Source: Lepisosteus oculatus
Taxonomy: Eukaryota; Chordata; Actinopteri; Semionotiformes; Lepisosteidae
Assembly: GCF_040954835.1 (NCBI RefSeq)
Contig: NC_090723.1
Span: 5,466,001 to 5,530,000 of the forward strand
Length of the DNA: 64,000 nt
Reading direction: 5' to 3'
The position numbers and the translations under genes were made by a program. Within the stretch, counting starts at the first letter, position 1; every line of letters starts with the position of its first letter. This document shows, in pieces, positions 13,501-28,700 of this stretch. Under the pieces are notes generated by a model. That model was not told where the DNA came from and made no database searches. It worked only from the letters and a program-made list of their open reading frames with translations.

Positions 13501-16500
13501 CCCGTTATCTCGCTTTCTGTCTTTCATTATCACACTGTTTCATCTCTCCGCCTTCATCTCCGTGTGCATCTTTCCCCTGCGCCCTGCCTCTAATAAGGCC
13601 ATGGCCTGCACCTTTCTAGCTCTCTGCTCAGTGTCAAAGTGACGTCTCGAATTGGAGAGGCACGTTCACAGCCCATCTGAAGTGTGGACTGAGGAGAGGT
13701 CATCCCAGCAGGTTGAGACAGACTGTTAATGAACAGCAGATGATTAGGTGGAAATGTAAAGGAAGGGGTGCAGATTGCGGTCTCGGAGCCTCCTGGGAGA
13801 CTTTCTAGACTGGCTCATGAGGGATTGATGCAGTTCCCTTGTCCTTACATGTACTCCCAGGCACAGCCCTTTGGAATGGCCAAAAACGTCTCAAACACAT
13901 GCCCTACCACTGGTGACCTTAGCTGAGTTTCGAATTCCTAGGGTTGAATAAATGGCCGTTAAGTTCCCTTTGCGGTTGTTTGTGATACCTCTTCTAGGTT
14001 AAATAAGAATCTTTGCAGTTAAGATGTTCTTGTAAATTCACGGGAGTGAGTTAACATGCTCTCTCCTGTACTTCCATAGGTTCTGTCCAGGTACTCCAGT
14101 CCCCACCTCTCAGAGACACACTGTACGGCACTGTCTACTGAGCCCTGAGGAAAGTGGCTGGACTTTCTGCGTTATTGTGTGTCTGTGAGGTGGTTGGCTT
14201 TGTAGCCTCCGTCTCTGGCAAGCAAGTCTGGCAGTACAGATGTGTAGACAGAAATCTGTTCAAGACAACGTCAGACCTAATAACAAGGGCCGCTCAGTGG
14301 GCCGGTAGCTGTTCTGTGTCGTAGGGCCTTACTGGAAGAAAGGCAATAAAGAATACCTGTGCCCAAGTATGTGGCTTACGTCACGCCAGAGAGGCTCCCA
14401 AAAGGCTGTCAGCACCCCAAAAACAGGATCGGGTTGTTTTGCCTATCAAAAGAAACCAGGAGCCTTTCTGTCTCCTCTTTTTCTGTGGAGGAGGAGGGGG
14501 GGAGGTAGAAAGAGGCCTGGAGAGTCCACTTATCACAGAAAAGCAGAAGCTGTGGTGTGCTCTGGCAGAACTCCTTCCCAGAGATTCGGGCACAGGTCCC
14601 CCTGGAGAGCACCGCACTCAGTGTATCTCCACAGAAAGAGGGGAAGAACTGAGAAAAAGGAAAAAGAGAGCGAGCAGGCTGAGAAGCTGAAACATCTGGA
14701 GATTTAGATCCTCCATCTTAATACAGAAAAACGAATTACAGTTATCAGCTCAGTGATACGGGCATATTTTAAGACGGATGATGAAATTCATCATTATGCT
14801 GTCATAACAATCCTGTGGAGAAAAACTGTTTTTTTTCTCCTGAAATTAGCAGCATCTGTTAGGCAAGGCAATGACTGAAAAAAGTGTGTTTAAAATCCCT
14901 GACAGTGTGTCACTTAACCTATGCTTCTAATTTGGGTTTCTTTAGTTTGGCTAGATAGACTTCTGCATTGTTGTGTATTATTTATTATATAAACATTTGT
15001 GTACTTACACCAGGCAAAGTTATTACATCCCCATGAAGTCCAGAGTATTACAGCATTTTTTTTTTTGCATGGTAAATCTAGAAAGATCATATTTAAAAGC
15101 TGATTTTAAAATGCTAAGTAATCCTTTAATCAGTTTTAAGACCAGATCCCCAAATACCTAATATATTATGCCTGTAAAAGAAAAACATGTTTTAAATTAT
15201 ATTCTGTATTAATACAACATTCCTGTAGTACAACCTCTTAAAATCATGTCTTTTAAAAACCGACGTGCTACTGTATTTCAATGGATCTACATAATTAGTA
15301 CTGATCTGAAAATGTGTTTAATCTGGATCCAAAGAGCTAAATTCCTCTTTGTTTTTTGCAAACAGAAATTCTGTTAGGCTTGTTATTTTTATAAACCCGA
15401 AAGCCCATTCATTTGGTCTGTCCTCTTTGCAATACCGAATAGTAAATCCCAGTGGCATACAGTACAACAAACAGTACCCCCCCCTGGCTTTGTTTTGTAA
15501 CTACTCCATTCCTCGGTTTTAATACCCCCGTGAAAAATCAAAAGCAAATCATCAATCATCTGAGCAGAGTGATTGAGGCAGAGCGTGGGCATCCGAGTAA
15601 TGAAAAGCAGAATGAGCACGAGATTATTAAAGCCTTGTGTCACTACCTTTGAACTAATTAACAATCGATACGATTCTCTTTCATAACGCTGTCTTCTTGC
15701 GTCCCCTTCATCTTTTCTATTAGACAGGCTGTCAGTGAACCGGTCTGAAATTGCTTTTTCTTTTTTCACTAATTCAATTCATTTTACTCTTATTTGTATC
15801 GGGACTTTATTTTATTGCTTATTTGCATTTATATGACAGAGTGAAAGTTGGGGAATTCTAATGAGGCTTTCCTCGAAATGAAACTGGAGGTCATTTTTAT
15901 CACAGGTGAGCAGAGAGACCATATTTCACCGATGTGACACCCGTTTAATGACATAAATTAAAAAATAAAAAATTAGTGCTTCAGAAAATTGAAGTTTGGG
16001 TCATTACAGCCTTGATAGAGTTTGCTTATGTTTCTGCAGTTGTAATAATCAGGCAGGGTGCAGGGACACTGCCATACACATTTCAGCCTGCAAGTCGAGA
16101 GGACTAAGTGTTTCTTTTTATAAAATGTTGAGATGCTAATTATTTTTGCTGAATGCAAAAGCTACTAATTTCAGAAGGGAAAATAATTAATCCCTCATCA
16201 GCTCCCCATGCTTCTACACTACTCCACTCCAGGAAAGATGATGAAAAAACTAAATCTCAAAACAGTTTTGCACTGCAAGAACAGAGGACTGACAGAGCCA
16301 TCACAGAGTCACCTTTGTGATTAGGTTCTGCAGCCTGTGACATAGAGGAGGGATTTCTGAGATAAGGGATTTAAATTACAATGGGATTTTTTCCATAACT
16401 AACAGCACCCCTCCTTGACCATGAGTTGCAATTGCTTTTTTGTAAGTTTCACGTATGGATGACAAAATGCCCAACACAAAACAGAGCATGCACGAAATCA

Positions 16501-19500
16501 ACAGTATCGGGTTGATTTGTGCACAACCCAGGGCCTGACACTGAAGGAAATGTACGTGAAGGAATTCATATTGCAGTAAAACCTGATCACGCTTACTTTG
16601 GGAGAGGGCGTACTGGAATATGGCTGTGCTGTAAAAAGTGTCCAAAAGTTGGAGCAAGCCCACCCCCGTGGAAAAACATTGCTGAAGTAAAAAGGAAAAG
16701 CAGAAAATGTGCTGCTCTCAATTCCAGAGGTACATCCAGCGCCCGCTGAACAACATCTCACCCCCTGCGCCATCACCGTATCACCAAAAGCGATTTATCT
16801 CTGCTTCAGCGCTTCCTCTTGGCAAAGATGTTTCAAACATATTAAAACACCAGATGTCCTGCCTGCGCTTTCGCTGCATGAAACAGTTTGCATCAAACCA
16901 TCAGTCCTGTTCTCCAGCACTAACGAATAATCACTTTTTAGGCACTATTAGCATTGATCCCCGCTGGGGAGTATCTTTCACAGTGGGTTAATCAGTTAAA
17001 CCCAGAAGAATTCCTGCTCCCCCAGCCCCCCCCAAGTCATTTGAAATTGCTCTGCAGAAGCAGCTAGTGAAATCTCAGAATTGCAGATTGGTTTTATTGC
17101 TTAATTCTGTTCCTTAATCGTATTTTCTACTACTTGCATCCCTTAATCACGCCACATTTGATTACTATTATCCTTATTCTTTCTAAAGTTGTTTTCTTTG
17201 TTTTTGTTTCTTAATTAACTTGTTTTGTTATCCGTGGCTATGCTTTTGTTTTACTTTCTAGTGGGGTTTTTGAAGACCCGCCTTTAATTCTTTTTACTGC
17301 TTGTCTGGCTTTAACAGTGGCAAGCTTAGCCATCTCTTGATTTCAGGAAAAAGGAAAGCCAATGTCGCCTTCGATAGCAGGGTTTTGAAAGCGTATCACT
17401 GTTGCGATTCACAAGTCTCCAGCCAGGCAGAGTGTGAGCCTCAGGACTGAGGACTGGTTCTGGGGTGATTTGTGCCTTAGTGGGATGGGAGGGCTGATGA
17501 CTATAGAAACTGTCTTGACGGAGAAGGAAATAAGAGACCAGTCGTTCCTTTCAGTTCCAGTAATTATACTACAGTAGCTAGTAGTCACTGTCACAGTGGC
17601 TTATAGAATAAGGCAGAAAGCCATTACGTTCTGGCTAATGAATTGAAGGCCAAGCAATGTATCGGTGGACCTCAGTCTGTTGCAGTAGCATTCTCTTTTA
17701 ATACATTAAAACAGCACATGAGCTCAGATCCTAAGGCAACCTGTTTGAAAGACCAGGAAGGACTTCATTAGTAATTATAATAATTGCTTACACTTATATG
17801 GCGCTTTTCTGGACACCACTCAAAGCGTTTTAGAGGTCATAGGGGTCCCCTCCACCACCACCAGTGTGCAGCCCCACCTGGATGATGCAACAGCAGCCAC
17901 AGTGCACCAGTACACTCCCCACACACCAGCTCTCAGTGGGTAGAGAGCAGAGTGATGAAGCCTGTTCAGAGATGGGGATTATTAGGAGGCCATGATTGGT
18001 AAGGGCCAATGGGAAATCTGGCCAGGATGCCAACTAGAACAAACTGGAACAAGCTGCCTGGCCTTGCTGTCAAAGCTGACACCCTGGTTTGTTTCAGGAA
18101 AAGGCTAGATGAGGTCAACTCAGTTAGTTACTAGCAGCCAACCAAGCTGCTGTACATGAGCCAGGATTGTCTCCCCTTGCTTATAACCTTTCTTATGTTC
18201 TTCAGAGCACTTCCTTCCCCATAGTTCCCTCTTGTTGGGAGCACACACCACTCCTCTGTTTGTGATTCATTGTTGATTCTGAACAAGTCCCTAAGGTTGA
18301 CTGTCAAAGCTTTTAAGGCCGCCGAGTACTTTAGAATTCAGACACTAGTTTCCCCTTCGCATCCAGATTTGAAGTCGGTAGGAGTAACGAGACCAGGAGT
18401 TACAGTAAGGCTTCTGTGTATTGAGCCTGCTAGGGAATGCAATGTCACTCCCTTGGAACTGGCTTCTCCCACAGCACGAGGGCCGGCCCTTTGGCATTGG
18501 AGAATTCACCGCTGTCCAGGTCGGCAGCATGTGAACTACTTAAACTACTTCTAGGATTTATATATTGAATATTTGTCCTTACTTTTATGTAATGCTTAAG
18601 CACAGGTCAGTAGAGCAGCAGCACCATGTGGCTCTGAAATTGAAGGTGCCAGTGAGTGGCCATGACTGAATCCCAGCGGGAGCAGAGCTGCACACGTTAC
18701 ACCTTCCTCCTCCCTCTAAAGCAGGGAAGACAGGGTAGACAGGCTCGACTAGCGAAACAAGGGCACAGATGCATGTACGAAAGGCCTAACCGGAATAAGT
18801 GCTGTCAAAATGAGGGCTCGGTAAAGTGCTGGCAATCTCCGATAACTGCAAACCGTTTTCTGACTCTTTTATCAGAAGCCGCTGATAGCGCCGGCCTCCT
18901 GCAGACTCTAAGTTCAGAGAGAATGTCGTTCAGCACTTAAGTGCCAAGTGCAGGGTGTTGGGTTGTTAACATTTTAGTGTCTGCTGGCAATTACCAGCCT
19001 GAATAATGGCAGAAATTACCCATTGAACGCTAATGGAGAAGCTCTTAAAAAGGTTTTCACTTGATAATGAAAGACCCCTTTTATTTATTTATTTTGCTTT
19101 TTATTATCTGTTGTTGTGAGTTCGGGCCTGTAATTTGGGGATGATGGGGGCCAGGGAAATTGTGCCTCTACAGCAGTGTTTTGAAAATGACAGGAGGTGT
19201 CAGTGGCGATGGGGATGGGAGGGGGGTGGGTGCACGTATTGACTGAGGAAGACGCTTGAGAGTGAGCTCCCATTGTGCATGCCAGCACTACACTTTTAAA
19301 AGGTAGTTATGCAGATAAGAGGCGGCCTTGTTGCACATCACAATCACATAATAATACCGTTGGTTTCCTGTGTCTGTGTCGGGGTTCTTATCAGGCATGA
19401 GCAGGCTCTCACCGGCAGGCTGTCCTGTATTGTTTCTTGTTTGACTGGAGCCCTGCTTCTGAATGTAAATCACATGTAGCCAGCCAATGTCTTGATAATA

Positions 19501-22500
19501 GGCGACATATCCCCCCTAGAATTTACATCAGCAATTCGTTGTGCGTCGTTATAAATTCCCTTCGGAGGGCACATACTGTTCTGGAGCCGAGCGCTCTCCA
19601 TGCTGGGGAAAGCTTATCAGCAGTGACAACACTGTCCTCTTATTTTTTTATCACTTTGCTTTAAATTGCAAATGGCACCATCACTTCGGGTCACCGAGTC
19701 TTCCTGCTATTAAATAGAAGCAAAGCAGGGCACTCTGTTCTGGCTCGTCCTGCCTGCACTGCTACTGCAAAGGCAGCAGCCCCTCCGTGCCAGTGGCCGC
19801 CTGTTCGCGTCCGTGGGTGGACTGGGCCCCCCGTCACCGGGGTGCGACTCCTGCGGAGCAGAGACCCCCATCGTCCGCCACGTTTTCTCAACCAGCCAGA
19901 CACCAGCGCCTCGTACTACTGTGTCATAGAACTTCACAAAGACCTGGACTGCTGCATCTCGCCAGTACAGAAAGAGGCCAACAAGTACAACAAGGAGCCC
20001 CACTCTTTTACTGTGCTGGGTAACGGCCTGGTTTGAAAGAGACAGGATCATGTTGTTCAGCTACAGTCTGGACATGACGAATGCAGTTGGTTAAAGACAT
20101 ATGACCCCTTTTCCACTTTATAACATCTGTAGGTCTCTGAAGGGCGACTGGCTCAGGTAGCAGACGTTGCAACACTGGACATAAAGCTGTCTTGCGTACC
20201 CTTTTTGGGTACACAAGGAATCGCATCATGAGGTTCTCAGGTCAGGGAGCTGCTAGCAATAAGACAAGCAAGCTGGGGATCACTGGCCTTCTCTCGTTTC
20301 TGACTTTTATTACTCCTGTTGCTGCTCGATCGGATGTCCGAGAGCAGGGAGGGCCAGGCGTGGCCTGGTGGTGACGCAGATGAGCACGTTCTCTCCGTGA
20401 GATGGGGAGCTAGGCGGGCGCGATGTGTCTGAGCTTTTGCTTTTTAAACCTTCTTGCCACACAGAACCAAGCGGAGGCCCACTACAAAGGACACAAGCAC
20501 ACCCGCAAGCTGAAAGCCATCGAAGCCCAGAAGAACAAGCAGAGGAGCTCGGGCGCCGCGGTGTCGGCCGGGAGGGAGAGGGAGAGGGACCGGGAGAAGA
20601 TCAGGGTCCCCGAAACGCTGCCCGCGCTCATGGAGCGCAGTCTGATGGACGCCACCAGTGAGTACCCCCCCCGAAACCAAGAAAGAGAAATGGGCAGAAG
20701 CAGGTTCACTTCTTGTCCTTCTTTTTTCTTTTTCTCCTGCCTTTCCCTCTCCCTGTCCTCTTCAGATATTGTAGAATTTGCAATAAACAGGCCACTCCAG
20801 CATCCTCCCCTCCCATTTCCAGTTTTTCTGGGCGACATGAGCCAGTGGCAAACTGTTTCTGTGGTCTCTGCTGGCGCTCTGTACCACCTGCAACAAGGGA
20901 AACCCAATTCTGAGACCCCAGTGCTCCCCAGACCATTCCTGAGGAGCTGGTGAGCCAACAGGGGCTGGGCCTGCAGGAGTAGCAGCTGCAGGTGATTTAT
21001 TGTCCCATTCAGCTTCTCTCTCTCTCTGTTCGGCAGATGGGCCCAAATATAGTGAACCTGATCCATCGAGGTCTCTTTTTCGTGGTGCTGCAGGATTGAT
21101 GCTGCACTTTAGGTAGAGAGATGAAAACAAAGATAGGGCCCTGTGGCGATGGGAGTGATCCTTCGGCACCTGGCCACCAGAGACACAGCAACAGACCGAA
21201 TCCATCAGCTTCACATCTGATGGTTTCAAGTGAAAAGATAATTAAGTAGGGGGAAAAAAGAGTAGCTGAGAGGTAGTTCAAGTAGGGGGCTGCATCAGCA
21301 TGCGTGGGCTGCATCAGCATGCGTGGGCTGCAAAGGAACAGGTAAAGGTTAATTCCACGCTGAAAGGAAAAGAGAAACAACGTTTCAGCTGTGGAGCCTC
21401 CTTCAGGTGTGGCCTAGTGGTATGATAAACCTTCTCCCTGCTGTTGCCCCCCAGGTGCTCAACAACAGATTAGCGCAGGAACAAGCATGCCGATGTGTAC
21501 TTGTGTGGTTTAAAGGGCTACAGTGTGTGGTGACATAAAAGTTATATGAGGTTTGAGTGAGAAGCTACATCACCATGCAGGTTGCAAAGGATGAACTTCG
21601 GCATGAAATTAACCTCTGTTTGGTTTGTTCCATAAAAGCTATATGACTACTAGCTGTTCCATTTCTGTACTATTAATAGAAACTGACATTGGTTTACTTG
21701 ATCACACTCTGGGCGTATGTGATAATGGCTAAAGAATATAAAAGTGTAAGGAGCCTGAGAGGGCACATTCCACCAACTCGAGGCTGCGTCTGCCTATTCC
21801 TGGCGTGACATCACTGCCCACAGCTTTTTATCCTCCCCTCCCCCAGAAATATCGCTCTTATCTCTGGTGTTACACCTATCGAGAAGTTACACAAGATCAA
21901 TAATGCTAATGATCCATTATTGGTATTCCTGTTCTGTTTCTGCTGACAGCTGTTAATACACTGCACAGTAGACAGAGGACGCTTTCTTGACAACTGCTCC
22001 AACCCACATTTCTGAAGCACTTCAGAAAGTGACAGCAAGCCAGTGGCTCAAACAGGCTAGTATTACAATGGGGAAATGGCGGTGTTAGAGTAATATTGTA
22101 AAAAAGAAAGTTTCATGATTGAGTGCTCAGTAAGGCTGGAGAGCTCCCCACTCCCCACCACCCCAGCTCTGGGAGGTGGGCAAGGTGCCACCTGCTGCCA
22201 TCTGGCTCTGCCATCACCAGGATGGCTGGAGATTTTATTCTCTAAAGACAAATAAACAAACAGGTTAATTAAAGGGGAACTTCAGTCCCAATTTCTCAGA
22301 CCGGTTATTAAATCAGGGTAACAAAATAAATCCATTGACGGCATCACAAAATTTTAACAAATTCTGAATGAAACACAAAATTGTGAACTTAGTGAAAGTA
22401 CTGTATGGTCGCCCTGTTGTCGCAAACCACGCAAGTCCGTGTGAATGGCCCTTTCCCCTCACTAGTGTCCATAGTGACTAATGTAATGCGATATACGAGT

Positions 22501-22760
22501 GAATCAGTACAGGTTGTGCTGCAGATATTATGCAAAGATATTTGGGCTTTTCCACCGCACAACAATTATTAAGCCACACTGTTCGGGCGCCCTTCACTCC
22601 GGCCAATAATCCAAGCAGGTGTGATCTGGGTCTCCCAGCTCAGACTTTTTTTCGCAGTGTTTTATTAACTAACGAAAGATGAACAGTAATGCAGAAATGT
22701 GTGTGGTGTGTTGCTTAATTGATGCAGTCATTACTTTCATGTCAAGAGCAGCTTTGAAAT

Positions 22761-22793
<33 letters not shown>

Positions 22794-25700
22794 TAATAAT
22801 TTCTTACGCTTATATAGCGCTTTTCTGGACACTCCACTCAAAGCGCTGTACAGGTAATGGGGATCCCCTCCACCACCACCACCAGTGTGCAGCCCCACCT
22901 GGATGATGCGACGGCAGCCATAGTGCGCCAGAACGCTCCCCACACACCAGCTCTCAGTGGGGAGGAGAGCAGAGTGATGAAGCCAGTTCATAGATGGGGG
23001 TTATTAGAAGGCCATGATTGTTAAGGGCCAATGGGAAATTTGGCCAGGACGCCGGGGTTACACCCCTACTCTTTTTTGTTTGGTCCAAGGGTGATCCAGA
23101 GGCTTACTCTGCAGTGGCGCTTTTGCCAAAAGAAGGCATGCTTGCACACTCAGGTACACACAGGAGTTCATAGTCCCCATCCGTGCTTGCAAGCCCACCA
23201 GGAAGAAATCACAAACCACGCAAGGGGGCTCTGGCTTGTAGATCAATTTGAGAAATTTAAGAAGCAACTGAGATTTTGAACTCAGACTTTCTGTGGGAGC
23301 CAGGAATGAAAAGCTGACAAAAGCCTGGCGCAAAAAGCCTTCCCCATCCAATTTCGCTTCGTATTCTTCAGCGAGGAGCATCTGAAAAGACTGTGGGGAG
23401 ACAGAGAGCGAATGAAAGAAAAAAAAAACTGGGCAGACGAGCAGATAAGCCGCAGCTCACTTTATGTCCTGAATAATCTTACACTTCCAAGGCAATTTCA
23501 TGACAAGGAATGATCCTTAATAAACTCACTTGTGTAATTCATCTAATGTGAAATTGAAATGCATCAGAGCAGGCAAGCCTCACTGTCTGACAATGTGGCT
23601 TTGTAATGTGATAATGCCCAGAATTAACGCTGTATGAAATTAGCTGCATTTGTAACCCATATTAACAATATGCAAGCAAGGCCTGGATTCATGATGAGTG
23701 GAAAATGCTGAACAATATGCGATTCCTACTATGAATAGCTTGCCATTTGACTTCTTCAAAGGCTGGAAATGGGTTCAGTTAACAGTACTGTTTTGCTTTG
23801 GATGAAAGGGAGCAGGCTGTATTTTAAGAGCATTCAAGGATGCTGAAAGAAAATCATTTGATACAATCTGTTTGACTGAAACGTGACCTTCCCAGAATCA
23901 CAGAAGATTTTTTTACATGTGAGTGAAGGGGCTGAGCTGCAGCTGGTGGAGGTGTACTGACTATGGCTGAGTACAGAGGAGGGTACTGAGCTCCATCTGG
24001 CGCAGTGCAAGCTAGCAAAAAACAGTACTGTATGGATATGCACATCCTAATGCTGAATGCAAAGTAGTGAAGATAAGTACAGTACTGTTAATTGGACCAA
24101 TACAATAGCGAACATTAAGGTGCGCAATGTGGCAGGTACAGAGCAGTATAACATTCTGCAATTCTGTATAGTACAATACAGATTGAAAGTGCAGGGTGGT
24201 ATTGCATTACATCACGTTATATGTAGTACAATGTAGCCCCAGCATGATTTACTTTATACAGTACTTTCACTTCCTGTGTCTACTGTATATGTTTAGCCTA
24301 TATCTCTGTTGATTGCCATTGTTTTTCTTCTTTGCTGCATTCAGTAGCTATTCCTTCTTCTGGGATGGGGAGGTGAGGTCAGCTGTACAGTGCCTGTGTG
24401 CAATGCATGCTGGCCTCCCCAGTGTGTGTCCCTCTCGAATTGCACTGAAGAGTGGTTCCACAAGCCAGCAGACTTTGCATGGAAGCTGGCACTCTAGGAG
24501 AGGCCAGATGATACAGACTGGGTCTCGGAATGAGTAAGCTTAATGGGAAGAAGATAGGTTTCTGGTCACTTGGCTTGGCTTTATGCAGCATGCAGGGCCT
24601 GATCCAGACACTCAAGAAGAAGGCACTTTTGCTCTCTTAACTTGTTGCTCACAGTCCAACAGCAGCTGGTGGCTTTGCAAGCACGACTGGTGAGCGCGAT
24701 GAGCCCCCATTGGCCAGAAAGAGCAGGAGAGCCCCACGACTCTGGAGGCCCATCTTCAGACAGAGACCCACAGGGTCATGGGAAAGGGTCATGAGAGGGG
24801 ACCATGGTGAAATATCACAACCTTTTAAGCCTTTTTTTGTTTATGTTCTGCATTTCTTGCTGTTTTTTTCACCAGTGTGCGTGGGAATTATTCAGACGTT
24901 TAATAACCCGACTCATTGATTTTGCTGTATTTTAAATTGCATCTTAGAGCAGCGAGCTGGAAAATAGATCAGATCAGAAAACGCTCGGTGAGTGCATAAT
25001 AAAGGCACGCTTCCTTACTTTGTAATCGGAGATAATATTGGTGTTAAATTAATGACTGCGAGTGTTAAATCTCAATGTGCTCGATGAATCTGGTAGGCTT
25101 TAATTAAGCTAGGAAGGTGTGCTCGCAGTGGTTTAAAGGCTTTCTCTTGAATTTTTCCGAGTCAGTTCATCTACAACCAAAAAAACAGTCCCCTTGTGCT
25201 ACTTACTTTATGCAAAGTAAGCAACTGTCACCTCTCAGAACTCTAGCAATAAGCAAAGGGTTTTATGACATGAGTCAATATCCTCTTCCATGAGCAGGCT
25301 TAACATGAAGGGGACGTTCGCAGGCTGCAGAAGACTGGCCGAGCCTTTTCCTCAAGATAAACTGCTCGTGTAACTCTGGCGCGAGACCTGTATTGTTTGC
25401 AAGACCATTAGCTCGTCTTTAGTTCGGTGTCGTTCCTGTGCTCTGTCTTCGAGAAACAGCTTAAGCAGAACATTCCCCTCCAATGCAGTGCCATCTATCG
25501 CCATGACAGTCCTGATAAACATTCGATTGACCTTCCTAGCAGCTCAGGTTCTACACCAGCAGCGCCTGTGCCAACGCAAAAGCAATCTTTGCAAAATCGA
25601 CTTTTATTTAATTAAACCTGGAGAACAGTTTAAAGGAAAAGCAATGTAATCAAACCGTTACATTATCTTTGTTGTTCTTTATTCATTCTTTGCAAGCTTA

Positions 25701-28700
25701 TTCACTAAAGCCCTGATTTTAGAAAAATGCCAGGAGGCCAAAAAGTTGTTTAAGCCAAAATATCTGTTGGTTTTTTTTGGGTCTTCATTTGCATAACTCA
25801 GAATAATTTACTCAGTCAAATAAAAGTTGCTTTGTTCCTCAATGCAACCATTTGTAATTTACAAATACCCAGAGATTTGGGAGCGATGAGTCAGGGTTCT
25901 TGGGAACATTATCAAGGAAACAGTCTTTTTGCTTTCTGTGTGGACTATTTCAGTGCCCTTAAATTGTGGAGTTCACCGTCATAGACCGTGTCGTCATATG
26001 TCTTGCTGCAGTGAGAAGATTTCGGGTGATTTCGGGTTGATTCAGGTGGGCAGGTGCCCGGGTATTCACAGGTGAGGCTGTCCCACAACATGACAGGCAT
26101 CTGTGTGCCAGTTAGATATACACCTGAATTGCACAGGACAAATTATACTCGTTTCCCAGAAGGAATGGGTCTTCCTTAATACGGCACCAAAAAAGGAGGA
26201 ACAGGGAGGAAGCCTGTGCTGTTGTTTTATATAGATTTACTGTGAAGCTCCTCACTGCTGCGTCCTGAAAGCTTTCTGTTGTTCACCTCCAGCCACCCAA
26301 TGCAACAGCAGCTTATTGACTTCAGGAGAGTGGGCACGGCCATGGTCATCAGCATGTGTTTCCATTGTACATCAGTGCACAACGAGGAACCCCCTTAACT
26401 ACAACCTGCCCTCCCAGGGGTCGCCCTCCCTGTAGAAATACAGGCCTCGCGCTGAAAGAGCCTCCGTACAAATCAAAAATGAGAAAATCTGTGAAAGGAG
26501 ATTAAAAACTGGAGCAGGAGGAACTGAATAATTCAAAACAGGGCAGCGCTTTCCCTTTCTAAAAGATAAAGAGAAATAAGAAAATCAATTGACTGGCACT
26601 TGGACTTTGCTGTAGTGGGAGCGCTAGTATTAACCTCTCCTTTGTTACACAAAATCAAACGGAGATGCAGAGTGTCAGAACATGGCAGGATCAGACGCCT
26701 TCCGGCGCTGACTTCCCAGGAAAACGTTGACTTTTTCACAGCAACAATGGGGCAAGATGTGGGCTCTCTTTGGTGAAGTCGGGGGTGGGGTTGAACTTGC
26801 AACTTTTTCACTTTCCGCAGCGAAGGTCAGAGGTCAATGAATGGAGAGAAGGGGATTGTTACAATTTGAGAACTTTTGGTCGAAATCCGTAGGTCAAAAA
26901 CCAGACTGAAAACCAGATGGAGGCAATCAAAGTCCTAATGCTCTTTGGTGTAATAATAAGCAGGGCTTTGTGTTGTTAGGCTGTGTGCGGGACTGTAATT
27001 GTGTTGCACAGCGAGTGCTGTAGTGCTGCTGTGTGTGTTGGTGCTGGAGTGTGTGTTTCCTGTTTGCCCCAGTGACTCAGTGCGGTCTCTCCCCAGCTCT
27101 GTCCATGGACCCCGAGTCTGGGAAGGGGAAGGAGACTCCAGGGGGCTTGGTGGTGCTCACACCCGTCTCCGAGGTCTCCTCCCTGGAGCTGGTGGCCCTG
27201 GCGGCACCGTCCCCCCAGGTCTCCCCGGCCTCCCAGCTCTCCGAGAGAGTGTCCGAGGCCGGCGCCCCCGACCCCCCCGCGCCCATCCTCGAGAGCAGCA
27301 GCCAGGAGCCCCCCCAGAGCGAGGCCGAACCCCGCGGGGAGGGGGACAAGGACCCCAAAAAGAGCAAGCCCCACCTGCACTGTCCCATCTGCAAAGTCAC
27401 AGTCAACTCAGCGTCCCAGCTGGAGGCCCACAACAGCGGTACGTCACAGAGCCTTCTGGGAAGGGAGATGGGCCTGAGCGAGCTGCCCGGCCTGGAGACA
27501 GACAGGTGAACCCCATGAGTGGGGTTTGGCATGGTTGGAAAACCAATTGGGGAAAAAAAGATGCAGCAATTAAATTTAAATTGGATTTTTAGTCTTTAGT
27601 AGTGACTTAGCTGCTGCACAGCAGGGCGGTGCCTGCACTAGCTCCAGCAGCTGTGCTTCTGGCCGGGCTGCTCAAGTGTCCTGTGATTCCCTTCCTCCCA
27701 GGAGCCAAACACAAGCTGATGCTGGAGGGCCAGAGCGCCCAGCCGCGCCGGAGGAGCAAGGTGCTGCTGTCCCGCGCGGCCTGCAAGACCAAGCGGCTGG
27801 GGAACAAGGGCAGCGTGGGCGTGCAGAGCAAGGCCTTCCACTGCGAGGTGTGCGAGATCTACGTCAACTCGGAGACGCAGCTCAAGCAGGTCAGTCAGCC
27901 CTGCAGCGCGGCTCAGACAACAGGAACGGAGAGAAGATCAGATCACTTTATTGGCCATATACGATCTCTTGCATTAGGAATTTGTCTTTTCGCAGACCCC
28001 AGCTTGCTCTCCACGAGACACACAGACAGGGAGAGAAGCTGGGGGTCTGCGAGAGTGCCTCTCATTGAGGTTTTTTGACGGTTCTATCCAAAACTATAAT
28101 AAAGTGACCAGTGAGAGGGTTTGGATCAATAGGTGTGTCTGGGGAAAAAAGGTCATGTTCGCAGAGGTTAACGTTCACTTAATTAGAAATCCAAAAAGAA
28201 TCCCGCTCTGGACAAGACAAGAACATGTGCAGAATCACTGTGGGGTTTGATTACCTTGAACCACTGTAAATCAAAGACCCGATTCATTCTGGTAAGGAAG
28301 AGAGGCTGTGTTGCAGTCCCTATTACACACACTCAGGAGTGCAAGCAAACGCACAGCCCTGCTGCAGAGAAGATTACCTCAACAACTGATGATCTACAAG
28401 CCACACCCTCTACTCACCCCCAGCCGCCCCACCGTAAAATAGAAATTTAATTCTCTCTGCAATTCGTCTCTGAAAAGCCAAACTCTGATGAAGCCAGCAT
28501 AGTTAGATTTTAACTCATTTTAATTAGAAAAAGATGAATGAGCCTGCAGCACACTGCAAGTGGACTGGTCTCTGCGTATCTGCAACACCTGTAAATAGGA
28601 CACAAATGAATCTGCACTTATTGGTTTAGCAGCGGGGTCTCAGCCTCCATTCCTTAAGTAAAATGGCCCCTTAATCTTATCCTTAAGTCAGAACTGACCA

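Larger units (their letters stand above)
13484..20464. other. ZNF385C intron (13484-20464)
   Basis: It is bounded by gtcagt and cacacag. It carries a minus-oriented SINE 3' part and an adjoining LINE 3' fragment (17772-18202), listed separately. No other exon or RNA gene is supported. Confidence 0.7.
20658..27096. other. ZNF385C intron (20658-27096)
   Basis: It is bounded by gtgagt and ctccccag. It carries a tandem duplication, a dispersed repeat (21287-21410) and a minus SINE copy (22763-23072). The rest has only short open frames without recognisable domains. Confidence 0.7.

Noticed and set aside
21287..21332. Short tandem repeat considered as a CRISPR-like array.
   Set aside because: Units are adjacent with no spacers, and the context is a vertebrate intron.
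20482..21380. Three long overlapping minus-strand open frames.
   Set aside because: They are antisense shadows of the GC-rich ZNF385C exon and adjacent intron.
17830..22991. Open frames at 18033-17830 and 22991-22737 (minus) encode similar peptides ([24 protein letters not shown]), suggesting a gene family.
   Set aside because: Both lie in copies of the same SINE; the similarity comes from the repeat, and the full-length copy at 52650 shows it is noncoding.
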